From the NCBI GenBank assembly GCA_947471825.1, contig CANIYR010000001.1, forward strand, positions 1 through 34,120: a DNA stretch of 34,120 bases. The letters run 5' to 3'. Positions 1 through 6,984 of the stretch are shown piece by piece. The position numbers were made by a program, and so were the translations under genes. The notes beneath the pieces were generated by a model. The model did no database searches. It was not told the DNA's origin and saw only the letters and a list, made by a program, of their open reading frames with translations. The DNA is from Phycisphaeraceae bacterium. GTDB lineage: Bacteria; Planctomycetota; Phycisphaerae; Phycisphaerales; Phycisphaeraceae. Within the stretch, counting starts at the first letter, position 1, and the number at the start of each line of letters is the position of its first letter.

Positions 1-651
1 CACGGTGCCGGCAAGTCGTACCTGGGTTTCATCCTGCATGATTTGTGCCTGAAGGCGCGCAAAGGCCGGTCGCGGGTGGTGGGCATCGAAACCCGCGCCG
101 AACTGGTGGCCAGTTCGCGCGCGCTGGCCGCGCGGCTGGGTTTCGCCGGCATGGAATTCCTGCATTTGCCCGCCGCGCAGGCCGCCGCCGGCGTCGCCGG
201 GCCGGTGGATATCGTGACCGCCCTACATGCCTGCAACACCGCGACCGACGATGCCATTGATTTCGCCTTGGCCAAAGGGGCGCAATCGGTGGTGCTGGTG
301 CCCTGCTGCCAGGCGGAAGTCGCCACCCATTTGCGCCAAAGCAAGGCCCGGATGGACGGACATCCCTTGGGTGAGTTGTTCCGCCACGCCCTGCACACGC
401 GGGAATTCGGCAGCCATCTGACCAATGTGCTGCGCTGCCTGCGGTTGGAGGCCCACGGTTACCAGGTGACCGTCACCGAATTGGTGGGATGGGAGCATGC
501 GGTCAAAAACGAGTTGATTGTCGCCAGGCGATCCGCCGCGCCGGAACAATCCGGCAAGCGTGCCGCCATGCAATTGCAAGCGTTGCTCAAGCAGTTCAAG
601 TTGGAGGAAATGAAGCCGCGGTTTGCGGTGTCCCAGGTTCTGCAGGCATGA
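1..651 (+). CDS. SAM-dependent methyltransferase, 5'-truncated by the window edge
   Basis: The frame is open from base 1, so the gene begins outside the window and only the last 216 codons are seen. The visible protein starts with HGAGKSYLGF, a glycine-rich SAM-binding loop (motif I). It continues with VVGIET, where an acidic residue would contact the ribose, then ALHACNTATDDA and VVLVPCCQAEV. This order is typical of class I Rossmann-fold methyltransferases of the Methyltransf_32 type, whose substrates are mostly unknown. The PCCQ motif is characteristic of that group. The C-terminal 50 residues are basic and helical (KNELIVARR, LKQFKLEEMKPRF). The stop codon lies inside the palindromic terminator that follows. 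Methyltransferase function is well supported. The target is unknown, with RNA or protein both possible. Confidence 0.8.
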   Translation, partial: HGAGKSYLGFILHDLCLKARKGRSRVVGIETRAELVASSRALAARLGFAGMEFLHLPAAQAAAGVAGPVDIVTALHACNTATDDAIDFALAKGAQSVVLVPCCQAEVATHLRQSKARMDGHPLGELFRHALHTREFGSHLTNVLRCLRLEAHGYQVTVTELVGWEHAVKNELIVARRSAAPEQSGKRAAMQLQALLKQFKLEEMKPRFAVSQVLQA

Positions 652-701
652 AAAAACCAAGGGGGCGGGCCATCGGCCCGCCCCCTTGGTTTTTTCATGC
701 C
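645..701. terminator. Perfect 27-bp inverted repeat, bidirectional terminator
   Basis: Bases 645-671 and 675-701 are exact reverse complements around a 3-base loop (ATC). The inner part is GC-rich (GGGGGCGGGCC) and the outer part has an A6 run pairing with a T6 run, so either strand makes a hairpin followed by U residues. The TGA of the methyltransferase gene (649-651) and that of the converging 304-codon gene (695-697) both lie inside the arms, so the genes end within the terminator itself. Confidence 0.93.
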
Positions 702-1609
702 TGTGCCGGTGCGCCACCGCCGGTTGGAGACTGCCCCCCGCCACCGCCTTTGCGCTTTCTGCGCCGCCGGCGTTTTTTGCGGCCGCCTTCGCCGGGCTGC
801 CCGGGCTGGCCTTGCGGCTGGGCGCCGCTTTCGGGCGTGTCATCGGATTCATCGCCGTCCTCCCCGCCATCTTCGACTTCAAGCGCTTCAACGTCCGCCA
901 TCCATGGGGCCTTGGGGGCGGGCGGTGGCGGTTTGGGCGCCTGAAACTTGGGTTGAAAGGGGGGCAGGATCGGCTTCGCGGCCGGCCGGAAGGCCGGTTT
1001 GGCCGGCGGCGGGGGCGCATCGTCTTCATCGTCGTCGCCATCCTCGTCATCGTCCATTTCGCTCGCCCGTTGGCGGACGATTTGCGGCCCATGGATGTGG
1101 TGCGGCGTGAGGCCGGAGGGGCCGTGCCCGCCGCCCTGCGGTTGCACCGGGTCCATGATGCGGCCGTTCATCCAGGTGCCACCGTAGGCATAGTCCGGAT
1201 TGGTGTCGCAGAAACGCGCCCAGCAGATGTCGCAGATCATGTACCACACCGGCGCACGGTCCAGGCGGGCGCGGGTCAGAAGCACGCAAGGCGTCATGCA
1301 TTTGGAACACTGCTTGGTGCGGACCCGGCGTTTTTTCTTTTTCGGGGCAGGCGGTGGCGGCGGCGGGGCCGTGGCGGCCGCCCCGCGCGGACGAAAGGAG
1401 CCTGGGCCGGTGGCCGGGCGGTCGGCGAATTTGCCGGACGGCCCAGTGCCCGGGACGGGTGCGCCTGATGGGCGGCTGGGGCCGCCCTGCGGGGCCGGCT
1501 TGGGCGCGGCCGGCCGCGGCGGCGGCACCGGGCGCTGGGGGGGGCGCTGCCCCGCCGGCTGGCCGGGGGAGGGTTGGGGGGCGGGCGATGGCGTGGTGGG
1601 TTCGGGCAT
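695..1609 (-). CDS. Unknown protein: Cys-cluster core between proline-rich, acidic and poly-basic segments (304 aa)
   Basis: I do not recognise this protein. Residues 1-90 are almost all Pro, Ala, Gly and Gln, ending in a run of prolines. Residues 91-150 form the only globular-looking part, with KKKKRR followed by Cys at 101, 104, 108, 126, 129 and 134 (CSKC...C, CDICWARFC), which looks like a zinc-binding knuckle. Residues 186-197 are nearly all Asp/Glu, followed by another Pro-rich stretch and a second acidic patch. The C-terminus is a cluster of about 12 Lys/Arg residues and then glycines. Such charge-segmented proteins often bind nucleic acid, but that is inference. No signal peptide or membrane segment is seen. 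The chosen ATG lies 9 bases after a good extended -10 box. The reading frame is supported by the ordered segments and clean convergent end, but part of its length could reflect high GC. Confidence 0.65.
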   Translation of the reverse strand: MPEPTTPSPAPQPSPGQPAGQRPPQRPVPPPRPAAPKPAPQGGPSRPSGAPVPGTGPSGKFADRPATGPGSFRPRGAAATAPPPPPPAPKKKKRRVRTKQCSKCMTPCVLLTRARLDRAPVWYMICDICWARFCDTNPDYAYGGTWMNGRIMDPVQPQGGGHGPSGLTPHHIHGPQIVRQRASEMDDDEDGDDDEDDAPPPPAKPAFRPAAKPILPPFQPKFQAPKPPPPAPKAPWMADVEALEVEDGGEDGDESDDTPESGAQPQGQPGQPGEGGRKKRRRRRKRKGGGGGQSPTGGGAPAQA

Positions 1610-1618
1610 TGCGCAGGC

Positions 1619-1624
1619 ATGATA
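1619..1624 (-). promoter_or_regulatory. Extended -10 box for the 304-aa Cys-cluster gene
   Basis: Read on the minus strand the box is TGTTATCAT (TATCAT with an upstream TG), 5 of 6 matches to TATAAT. Only 9 bases separate it from the ATG at 1609, so the transcript would have a leader of just a few bases. No convincing -35 box is present at 17 bases, as expected for an extended -10 promoter. Confidence 0.5.
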
Positions 1625-1725
1625 ACAGCCCCGCCCAAGCGGCTTTTTGGCGTTACGCTTTCATACTTTTCGCCTGCTTGGGCGCCCATGCGGGCCGCCT
1701 GCGAACTCCACTTCGGGACATTGCC

Positions 1726-2835
1726 ATGCTTTTTGCCGACGGACACCTGGATCTCGCCATGAATGCCATGCTTTATGAGCGCGATCAGACGCTGCCCATT
1801 GAAGCCATTCGCGCGCGCGAGGCCAACTTGCTTGCGGCGGACAAAAAAGAACGCGGCATTTGCACGGTGTCCTTCCCCGAATTGCGCGCCTGCGGGCAGG
1901 GCGATCCGGTGATTGCCTGCGCCACGGTCATCGCCCGCTGCCGCCCGTGGGTGGCGCCCGAGCGCCTGATCCGCCGCGATGACTTGGATTTTTGCCATGC
2001 GGACCAGGCCCATGCCGCCGCGATGGCGCAAATGGCCTATTACCACCTGCTGGAGCGGCGCGGGGAAGCGCGCCTGCTGCGCACGCAAAACGACCTGGCC
2101 GACCACCTGCAAAACGGCGCCGGCCGGCTGGCTTTGCTCGTCATGATGGAAGGCGCCGATCCGATCACCACCCCGAATGAGTTGGCATTCTGGCACGCCC
2201 AGGGGCTGCGTTGCCTGAGCCTGGCCCATTTCGGCCAGTCGCGCTACGCCGCCGGCACGCCGTCCAAAGATGCCGCCGCCCGCGCCGAGATGAAGGACGG
2301 TCCGCTGTCGCCCTTGGCCGGGCCGCTCCTGGCCGAGATGGCCCGGCTTGGCGTGATCCTCGACATGACCCACCTGGGCGACACCAGTTTCGCGCAGGTG
2401 GCGGAACTGGCGGAGCGGTTGCCCGGCCTCAAGGTTTGCGCATCCCACAGCGCCTGCCGCGCCATCACCCCGGGTTACCGCCAATTGAGCGATGACCAGC
2501 TGAAATTCATCCTCGCGCGCGGCGGTGTCGTCGGCTTGCCCATGCACCGCGAAATGCTGCGGCAGGGTGGCCGTGCCGGCGATGTGGGTCTGGCGCAGGT
2601 GCTGGCACATTTCAACCATGTCTGCGTTTTGGCCGGCAATGCGCGGCAGGCCGGCATCGGCAGCGATTTGGACGGGGGCTTCGGCACGGAACTCACCCCG
2701 GTGGAAATCCAGCGCGCCGGGGATCAGGTGAAACTGGCCGACGCCTTGCGCGGCGCAGGGGTTGGCGAGGCCGCCGTGCGCGGTTTTCTCGGCGAAAACT
2801 GGGCGCGATTCTGGGGCGGCGCGCTGCCGGCATGA
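1726..2835 (+). CDS. Membrane dipeptidase-type peptidase, M19 family
   Basis: Zinc-dependent hydrolase of the peptidase M19 (renal dipeptidase-like) family, which cleaves dipeptides and some amide-bonded small molecules. The binuclear-site residues can be placed: H7 and D9 in ADGHLDL, E142 in MMEGAD, H216 in LDMTHLGD and H241 in CASHSACR. The C-terminal GSDLDGGFG is also typical of M19. The length of 369 aa fits the family. The reading frame is open much further upstream (to 1354), but the protein similarity begins exactly at MLFADGH, so 1726 is chosen. There is no signal peptide, so a cytoplasmic enzyme is expected. It is divergent from the unknown gene at 695-1609 and ends about 30 bases before a terminator. 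The natural substrate cannot be told. Confidence 0.9.
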   Translation: MLFADGHLDLAMNAMLYERDQTLPIEAIRAREANLLAADKKERGICTVSFPELRACGQGDPVIACATVIARCRPWVAPERLIRRDDLDFCHADQAHAAAMAQMAYYHLLERRGEARLLRTQNDLADHLQNGAGRLALLVMMEGADPITTPNELAFWHAQGLRCLSLAHFGQSRYAAGTPSKDAAARAEMKDGPLSPLAGPLLAEMARLGVILDMTHLGDTSFAQVAELAERLPGLKVCASHSACRAITPGYRQLSDDQLKFILARGGVVGLPMHREMLRQGGRAGDVGLAQVLAHFNHVCVLAGNARQAGIGSDLDGGFGTELTPVEIQRAGDQVKLADALRGAGVGEAAVRGFLGENWARFWGGALPA

Positions 2836-2862
2836 TGCGCGGAGCCGTTTCTTGGGCATGAA

Positions 2863-2890
2863 AAAACGCCCGCTTGCAGGCGGGCGTTTT
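2863..2890. terminator. Stem-loop terminator between dipeptidase and isomerase genes
   Basis: An 11-bp perfect stem (AAAACGCCCGC paired with GCGGGCGTTTT) surrounds a 6-base loop. A-run and T-run flanks on both sides make it usable by the dipeptidase gene on the plus strand and the converging isomerase gene (stop at 2907). Confidence 0.9.
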
Positions 2891-2906
2891 CCTTTTTCAA
2901 GCGGTT

Positions 2907-3902
2907 TCATTTGCGATCGAACTGCGCGTCGAACACGATGTTGGACGGCGGGAAGTCCAGCTTCTTCACGAAGGCGCAGGATTCGGTGGCGCCGAATTCG
3001 CGGTCCATGCCGCCGTCTTCCCATTCCACGCTGAGGGGCCCCATGTACTTGATGTCGTTCAAGGCACGGATGATCTTCTCGAAGTTGATGTTGCCGCGGC
3101 CCACCGACTTGAAGTCCCAGAAGCGGTTGGGCTGGTGGAAATCCACATGGCCGCCGAACACGCCGGCTTCGGTCGGGGTGGCGCTCCAGGCCACATCCTT
3201 CATGTGCACATGGAAAATGCGGTCGTGGAACTTGCGGATGAAACCCACATAGTCCACGCCCTGGTAGCCGAAGTGCGAGGGGTCGTAATTGAAACCGAAG
3301 GCCGGATGGTGGTTGACCGCCTTGAGCGCGCGCTCGGCGCTGGCGATGTCGAAGGCGATTTCGCCGGGGTGCACTTCCAGCGCGAATTTGATGCCGAGTT
3401 TCTGGAATTCGTTGAAAATCGGCGTCCAGCGGGTCGCAAAATCCTGGTACCCGGCGTCGATCTGGCCGGGCAAATTCGGCGGAAAGCTGTAGACCAGGTG
3501 CCAGATGGAACTGCCGGTGAAGCCGTTGACCACCGGCACGCCCATGCGCTTGGCGGCATGCGCGGTGGCGATCACTTCGGCGGCGGCGCGCTGGCGCACG
3601 CCTTCCGGCTCGCCATCGCCATAAATGGCGGGCGGCAAAATCTGCTGGTGGCGCGCATCGATGCGGTCGCACACGGCCTGGCCCACCAAGTGGGTGGAGA
3701 TGGCGAAGCATTTGAGGCCGTATTTGGCGAGCAAGGCCTTCTTGGCGTCGCAATAGGCTTGGTCCGCTTTGGCCACTTCAAAGTGGTCGCCCCAGCAGGC
3801 GAGCTCAACGCCGTCGTAGCCGAAGGCCTTGGCCTTGGCGAGCAGGGTTTCGAGCGGCAGATCGGCCCATTGGCCTGTGAACAGGGTGACGGGACGGGGC
3901 AT
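2907..3902 (-). CDS. Sugar phosphate isomerase/epimerase-like TIM-barrel protein (331 aa)
   Basis: A member of the AP-endonuclease-2-like TIM-barrel superfamily, which includes sugar isomerases, epimerases and 3-keto-sugar lyases. Four metal-ligand regions appear in order: LEVHP (Glu), NYDPSHFG (Asp/His), HVHMKDV (His) and SVEWED (Glu). The N-terminal [10 protein letters not shown] and FTGQWADLP fit the subgroup common in PVC bacteria beside Gfo/Idh oxidoreductases. The frame extends 16 codons upstream, but that part is low-complexity and family similarity begins at [10 protein letters not shown], so the start is set at 3902. A Gfo/Idh gene on the same strand lies 1.4 kb upstream, separated by a patch of apparently foreign genes. 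The precise reaction (isomerisation, epimerisation or beta-elimination of a keto-sugar) is not determined by sequence. Confidence 0.88.
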   Translation of the reverse strand: MPRPVTLFTGQWADLPLETLLAKAKAFGYDGVELACWGDHFEVAKADQAYCDAKKALLAKYGLKCFAISTHLVGQAVCDRIDARHQQILPPAIYGDGEPEGVRQRAAAEVIATAHAAKRMGVPVVNGFTGSSIWHLVYSFPPNLPGQIDAGYQDFATRWTPIFNEFQKLGIKFALEVHPGEIAFDIASAERALKAVNHHPAFGFNYDPSHFGYQGVDYVGFIRKFHDRIFHVHMKDVAWSATPTEAGVFGGHVDFHQPNRFWDFKSVGRGNINFEKIIRALNDIKYMGPLSVEWEDGGMDREFGATESCAFVKKLDFPPSNIVFDAQFDRK

Positions 3903-3955
3903 GGGTGGGCTCGTGGGGTTAGAGGGAGAAAGAAAAGGTGTGTGCGACACATGCC

Positions 3956-4090
3956 ATGAACAGCCCTAAAATCATCAAGCAACCGAAAGCTGATGGCTGG
4001 GTGCATGTGAAGACCAAGGCGTCCCATTGGCAGTTGAAGCATCCTACCAAACCGGGGCGGGGCACGGCACCGCATCCGAAAAAAGTCTAA
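3956..4090 (+). pseudogene. hicA: Truncated HicA-type mRNA interferase toxin (44 codons), no HicB partner
   Basis: A short frame starting [15 protein letters not shown] matches the N-terminal three quarters of HicA toxins (double-stranded RNA-binding fold, ribosome-independent mRNA cleavage). The KASHWQLKHPTKPGRG stretch corresponds to the family's KGSHHQFKHPTKPGxV, with the catalytic His kept at residue 24 but the usual Gly before Ser-His changed to Ala. Translation ends right after PHPKKV, where family members continue for about 15 more residues (typically DLPxGTxxSIxKQAG). The gene normally precedes hicB, but no HicB-like frame is found in the following 200 bases. It therefore looks like a decayed toxin relic. 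It lies head-to-head with the isomerase gene in sequence less GC-rich than its surroundings. Confidence 0.75.
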
Positions 4091-4157
4091 TCCTCTTCAC
4101 CCCTGTCGCTTCCTTTCGCAGCCAATCAGTTAGAGTGCGCTTGCCAAAGGCATTGCT

Positions 4158-4283
4158 ATGAAATCCCTTTTTCATCTCAAAATTCCGCAGCTTCCTTCCA
4201 TGGTGAAGCTTGGTGTTTGCTTGCGTGTCGAGCACACGCGGCAGGGGCTGTCTCAAGCGCAATTGGTGGTTTCCCATGCATGA
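4158..4283 (+). CDS. Small unknown ORF (41 aa), doubtful
   Basis: An ATG frame of 41 codons (starts MKSLFHLKIP) fills the space between the hicA remnant and the DUF1796 gene and overlaps the start of the latter by 8 bases, ending in TGA at 4281-4283. It does not resemble HicB and has no recognisable motif. The overlap could allow translational coupling to the downstream gene, which is the only reason to list it. It may equally be non-coding. Confidence 0.2.
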   Translation: MKSLFHLKIPQLPSMVKLGVCLRVEHTRQGLSQAQLVVSHA

Positions 4284-4959
4284 ATTCTTAGATGCCCGCG
4301 CCATTGACAACTATGAGTTCATTCCGCTGGGATCGAACTGCAATGTCTCGCATTGGCTGCGTCGACGCAGTTTGCGCAAGAATGCGTATCCGTTTGATTG
4401 GAATGTCGCATCTTTGTCCGCAGTGTGCGACCTGCTGGAAAGCGATTTCTCTGGGTTTCTCGCGCAGGAAAACCTGGCCTACCTGGATCCAGTGCCTCGA
4501 TTGCTGTTTGAGGAGAGCGACGCTGCGGCGCTGAAGGTGTCGGAGGAGATCATCACGCCGGTGGTGTGTCGTCGCCATGGGCTGCTTTTTCCACACGATT
4601 TTTCTAAGGCGGGAGCCGCCGAATGGCCCGCAGTCCAAGAAAAATATGCCCGCCGGATCGCCAGGTTCCGGGAGGCGCTGGCCGCTCCAGCCGTGAAAAT
4701 GCCGGTGTTTGTCGCGGTGAATGCCCCGCTCAACGCCTGGCAGGAGGAGAGATACCGGTTGGCCGGCGTGGTGGCTCCGGACATGTCGCCGGGGTGTTTC
4801 CGGACGGATTTCGAGCGGCTGCGCACCGTATTGGCCGCCCGGCTTGCAGGGCCGTTTGTTGTGGCGACTCTGGACGAAGTGACGGCGATGTTTCCGGAGC
4901 GAAAGGGAGTTGCAATGGAGGCTTGGCGGAAGTTCAGAAATATTTTCAAAAGTCCATAG
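4276..4959 (+). CDS. DUF1796 family putative papain-like cysteine peptidase (227 aa)
   Basis: The N-terminal half carries the DUF1796 signature: IPLGSNCNVSHWLRR, then AYPFDW, then LLESDFSGFL. Family literature predicts a papain-like cysteine peptidase fold. Cys22 in GSNC is the candidate nucleophile and His107 in FPHDFS the candidate base. The central part YARRIARFREAL...MPVFVAVNAP also suits the family. The frame is open to 4210, but MHEFLDARAIDNYEF is the natural start. Members are scattered in surface-polysaccharide and mobile regions of many phyla, consistent with acquisition here. Base composition is visibly less GC-rich than neighbouring genes. It is on the opposite strand from both flanking sugar genes. 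No signal peptide is seen, and substrate and role are unknown. Confidence 0.72.
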   Translation: MHEFLDARAIDNYEFIPLGSNCNVSHWLRRRSLRKNAYPFDWNVASLSAVCDLLESDFSGFLAQENLAYLDPVPRLLFEESDAAALKVSEEIITPVVCRRHGLLFPHDFSKAGAAEWPAVQEKYARRIARFREALAAPAVKMPVFVAVNAPLNAWQEERYRLAGVVAPDMSPGCFRTDFERLRTVLAARLAGPFVVATLDEVTAMFPERKGVAMEAWRKFRNIFKSP

Positions 4960-4989
4960 AACGGCGACTCTCGCCAGCTGTTTTGAAAA
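4943..4989 (+). terminator. Nested inverted repeat after the DUF1796 gene, probable terminator
   Basis: An inner hairpin GGCGA-CTC-TCGCC (4963-4975) sits inside an outer inverted repeat TTTTCAAAA (4943-4951) / TTTTGAAAA (4981-4989). The inner stem followed shortly by a T4 run could stop transcription of the DUF1796 gene. Confidence 0.5.
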
Positions 4990-5301
4990 CCCCCACGCAC
5001 ATCCCCCTGCCAAAAGAGTGCGTTTCAAAGGGCCGCTTTGCCATTCCCGGCATCCGCTCTCGGACCCTCTTGGAACATCCTGAATGACCGGTTAGCGCCC
5101 GCATCACCGGCAACGCTGCAGCCAACTGCGGCAAGCCGTGGCACCAATGCGCACGCGGTGTGGTGGCCGTGGTGGCGCCCAATTGGGAAACGCTGCCGGC
5201 GAAAGGCTTGGTTGAAAGCGGACGAAAAGTCAGCGTCGAAGGGACGCTGCTTTTGTTTGTGAAGCCGGAGGTGGGGTGCGGCAGTGAGGGGGCGCTCCAA
5301 C
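4990..5301. other. Gene-poor stretch with no convincing content
   Basis: About 310 bases between the DUF1796 terminator and the end of the Gfo/Idh gene. Short frames exist in several phases but none has a start, composition or motif that makes it believable. It may be debris of the event that brought in hicA and the DUF1796 gene. No strong hairpin or promoter is evident. Confidence 0.4.
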
Positions 5302-6459
5302 TCAGTGTTCAACTTCCACCCAGGCCGCGTTGGCCTTGGTGGACTTGATCACCGCATCAATGAACGCCATCCCGCGGATGCCGTCTTCAATCTTGGGGAA
5401 GTCGTTTTCGATTTCGGTTGGCACGCGGCCTTCGCCCTTGGCGCGCAGGGTGCCGGCGAAGTTTTTGTAAATGGTGGCAAAGGCTTCCAAATAGCCTTCC
5501 GGATGGGCCGGCGGCGTGCGGGTGGCGGCGGCGGCGGTGGCACCCAGATAGCCCATGCCGGTGCGGTAGACCTGCATCGGCTGGTCGAGCCACTTGACCA
5601 GCATGGTGTTGGGCTCTTTCTGATGCCACTCGATGCCGCCCTTTTCGCCCCAGATGCGGATGTTGAGGTTGTTTTCCTCGCCCACGGCGATTTGCGAGCA
5701 GTGCAGCACGCCCTTGGCGCCGCCTTCGAAGCGCAGCAGCATGTTGGCGTCGTCGTCGAGCAGGCGGCCTTCCACAAAGGTGCTGAGATCGGCGGCCAAT
5801 TCCTTGATCTTGAGGCCGGTCATGTATTCGGCCAGGTTTTCGGCATGGGTGCCGATGTCGCCCACGCAGCCGGCGGCGCCGCTTTTGGTGGGGTCGGTGC
5901 GCCAGGCCGCCTGTTTCTGCCCGCTTTCCTCGAGGCGCGTCGCCAGCCAGCCCTGCGGGTATTCGACCACCACCTTGCGGATCTTGCCCAATTTGCCGGC
6001 GGCGATCATCGCCTTGGCTTCCTTCACCAGCGGGTAGCCGGTGTAGTTGTGGGTCAGGCCGTAGGTGAGCCCCGTCTTTTTGACGAGCAGCGCGAGTTCC
6101 TTGGCCTGTTCCGTGGTGAAGGTGGCCGGCTTGTCGGAGAGCACATGGAAACCGTTTTCAAGCGCCAGCTTGGCCGGGGCGAAGTGCATGTGGTTGGGGG
6201 TGACGATGGAAATGAAGTCCATGCGCTGGCCCTCGGGCAGGGCTTTCTCCTTGGCGATCATTTCCTCAAAAGAGCCGTAGCAGCGCGACTCGGCCAGGAA
6301 GAAATCACGGCCGGAGGCTTTGGACTTTTCAGGGTCGGAAGAAAAGGCGCCGCAGACCAGTTCAATCTGGCCGTCGATTTGCGCCGCGATGCGGTGAACG
6401 CCGCCGATGAAGGCACCGCGACCGCCGCCGACCATGCCGTAACGAATTTTTCTGCTCAT
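5302..6459 (-). CDS. Gfo/Idh/MocA family NAD(P)-dependent oxidoreductase (385 aa)
   Basis: An N-terminal Rossmann fold (IRYGMVGGGRGAFIGGVH) binds NAD(P). It is followed by VTPNHMHFAPAKLALENG and SDKPATFT, the variant of the family's E-K-P motif (here D-K-P) that contains the catalytic lysine region. The C-terminal alpha/beta domain carries GAAGCVGDIGTHAENLAEY, with Asp and His at the expected active-site positions. Members oxidise or reduce sugar hydroxyls, often at C3, and work with TIM-barrel isomerases such as the one at 2907-3902 on the same strand. No Tat or Sec signal is visible, so it is predicted cytoplasmic. The start at 6459 gives a full-length protein and lies about 36 bases after a plausible promoter start. 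The sugar substrate is unknown. Confidence 0.93.
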   Translation of the reverse strand: MSRKIRYGMVGGGRGAFIGGVHRIAAQIDGQIELVCGAFSSDPEKSKASGRDFFLAESRCYGSFEEMIAKEKALPEGQRMDFISIVTPNHMHFAPAKLALENGFHVLSDKPATFTTEQAKELALLVKKTGLTYGLTHNYTGYPLVKEAKAMIAAGKLGKIRKVVVEYPQGWLATRLEESGQKQAAWRTDPTKSGAAGCVGDIGTHAENLAEYMTGLKIKELAADLSTFVEGRLLDDDANMLLRFEGGAKGVLHCSQIAVGEENNLNIRIWGEKGGIEWHQKEPNTMLVKWLDQPMQVYRTGMGYLGATAAAATRTPPAHPEGYLEAFATIYKNFAGTLRAKGEGRVPTEIENDFPKIEDGIRGMAFIDAVIKSTKANAAWVEVEH

Positions 6460-6501
6460 GTTGAGTATTGGAAAAGAGGAAATGGGGAGCGGGAAGGCCG
6501 T

Positions 6502-6531
6502 AGTTTAGGCTGGCGGGGCGCATGCGGACAA
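6502..6531 (-). promoter_or_regulatory. Candidate promoter of the Gfo/Idh gene
   Basis: On the minus strand TTGTCC (6526-6531) and TAAACT (6502-6507) are separated by 18 bases, and the predicted start is about 36 bases upstream of the ATG at 6459. Matches are moderate (4 of 6 each). Confidence 0.4.
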
Positions 6532-6674
6532 GGATGGGGGAGTGCAAAATTTGTCCAGTAAAATCCACAAAAGACGGCGATTGTCATACATATTGGGGCC
6601 GCATGGCCGCCCGTGACATGCTTACCCATGGGTGTTGGCGGCATCCGCCATTGATTATTTTTATTAACAAGGGA

Positions 6675-6702
6675 TTGACACAGTTCCCCACAACCTTACA
6701 AT
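6675..6702 (+). promoter_or_regulatory. Strong sigma-70-type promoter of the small lipoprotein gene
   Basis: TTGACA (6675-6680), a 16-base spacer and TACAAT (6697-6702) form a near-consensus promoter in a locally AT-rich segment. The predicted start near 6709 leaves a leader of about 40 bases with a TTGGAG ribosome-binding-like sequence before the ATG at 6751. Confidence 0.8.
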
Positions 6703-6750
6703 CTTCACCTGTTTTAGTATTCCCACCATCCTTTCTTTTGGAGAAACCCC

Positions 6751-6918
6751 ATGAAGCTGTTCGCCCTCATCGCCGTTGCCGCCCTCACCATCACCTTCGT
6801 TGGTTGCGAAGAAGCCAAGAAGCCCGCGACCCCGGCCACCCCGGCTGCTCCGGCCGCCCCCGAAGCTCCGGCTGCTCCGGCCGCTCCGGCCGCTCCGGCT
6901 GCTCCGGCCGCCAAGTAA
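6751..6918 (+). CDS. Small Pro/Ala-rich lipoprotein (55 aa)
   Basis: A short gene encodes a signal peptide MKLFALIAVAALTITFVGC in which FVGC resembles a lipobox, so Cys19 would be lipidated and the rest anchored at a membrane surface. The mature part begins EEAKKPATPATP and is then made of PAAPAAP-type repeats ending in Lys. It has no globular domain. Short Pro/Ala-rich lipoproteins are widespread and often abundant, but their functions are mostly unknown. Here the gene stands alone with a near-consensus promoter 50 bases upstream, one of the better ribosome-binding sites in the window (GGAG, 9 bases before ATG) and a strong terminator 17 bases after the stop, implying high, independent expression. 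The DNA repeats (GCTCCGGCC units) may vary in copy number. Confidence 0.8.
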   Translation: MKLFALIAVAALTITFVGCEEAKKPATPATPAAPAAPEAPAAPAAPAAPAAPAAK

Positions 6919-6935
6919 TTTTGGCTCCGCGCCAA

Positions 6936-6967
6936 AAAAACGCCCCGCATCCGTGCGGGGCGTTTTT
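6936..6967 (+). terminator. Rho-independent terminator after the small lipoprotein gene
   Basis: A 14-bp perfect stem (6936-6949 with 6954-6967) around the loop TCCG has a CGCCCCGCA core, an upstream A-run and a T5 run. It ends 18 bases before the next start codon, so the downstream operon depends on readthrough or an unseen promoter. Confidence 0.92.
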
Positions 6968-6984
6968 CATATGAAGGCCAATCC

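Noticed and set aside
1294-3753. An 819-codon open frame on the minus strand
   Set aside because: It runs antisense through the M19 dipeptidase and the unknown Cys-cluster gene and has Arg/Gly/Ala-rich composition typical of shadow frames in high-GC DNA. No family motif is present.
4158-4283. HicB antitoxin partner for the hicA remnant
   Set aside because: The 41-codon frame does not show the HicB beta-sheet pattern or a DNA-binding tail.
5091-5301. Possible plus-strand remnant reading VAVVAPNWETLPAKG
   Set aside because: The frame lacks a good start and shows no family resemblance; too little to support a gene.
6834-6915. GCTCCGGCC-type repeats considered as a CRISPR or minisatellite array
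   Set aside because: They are codon-level repeats encoding PAAP units inside a small lipoprotein gene, with no spacers.
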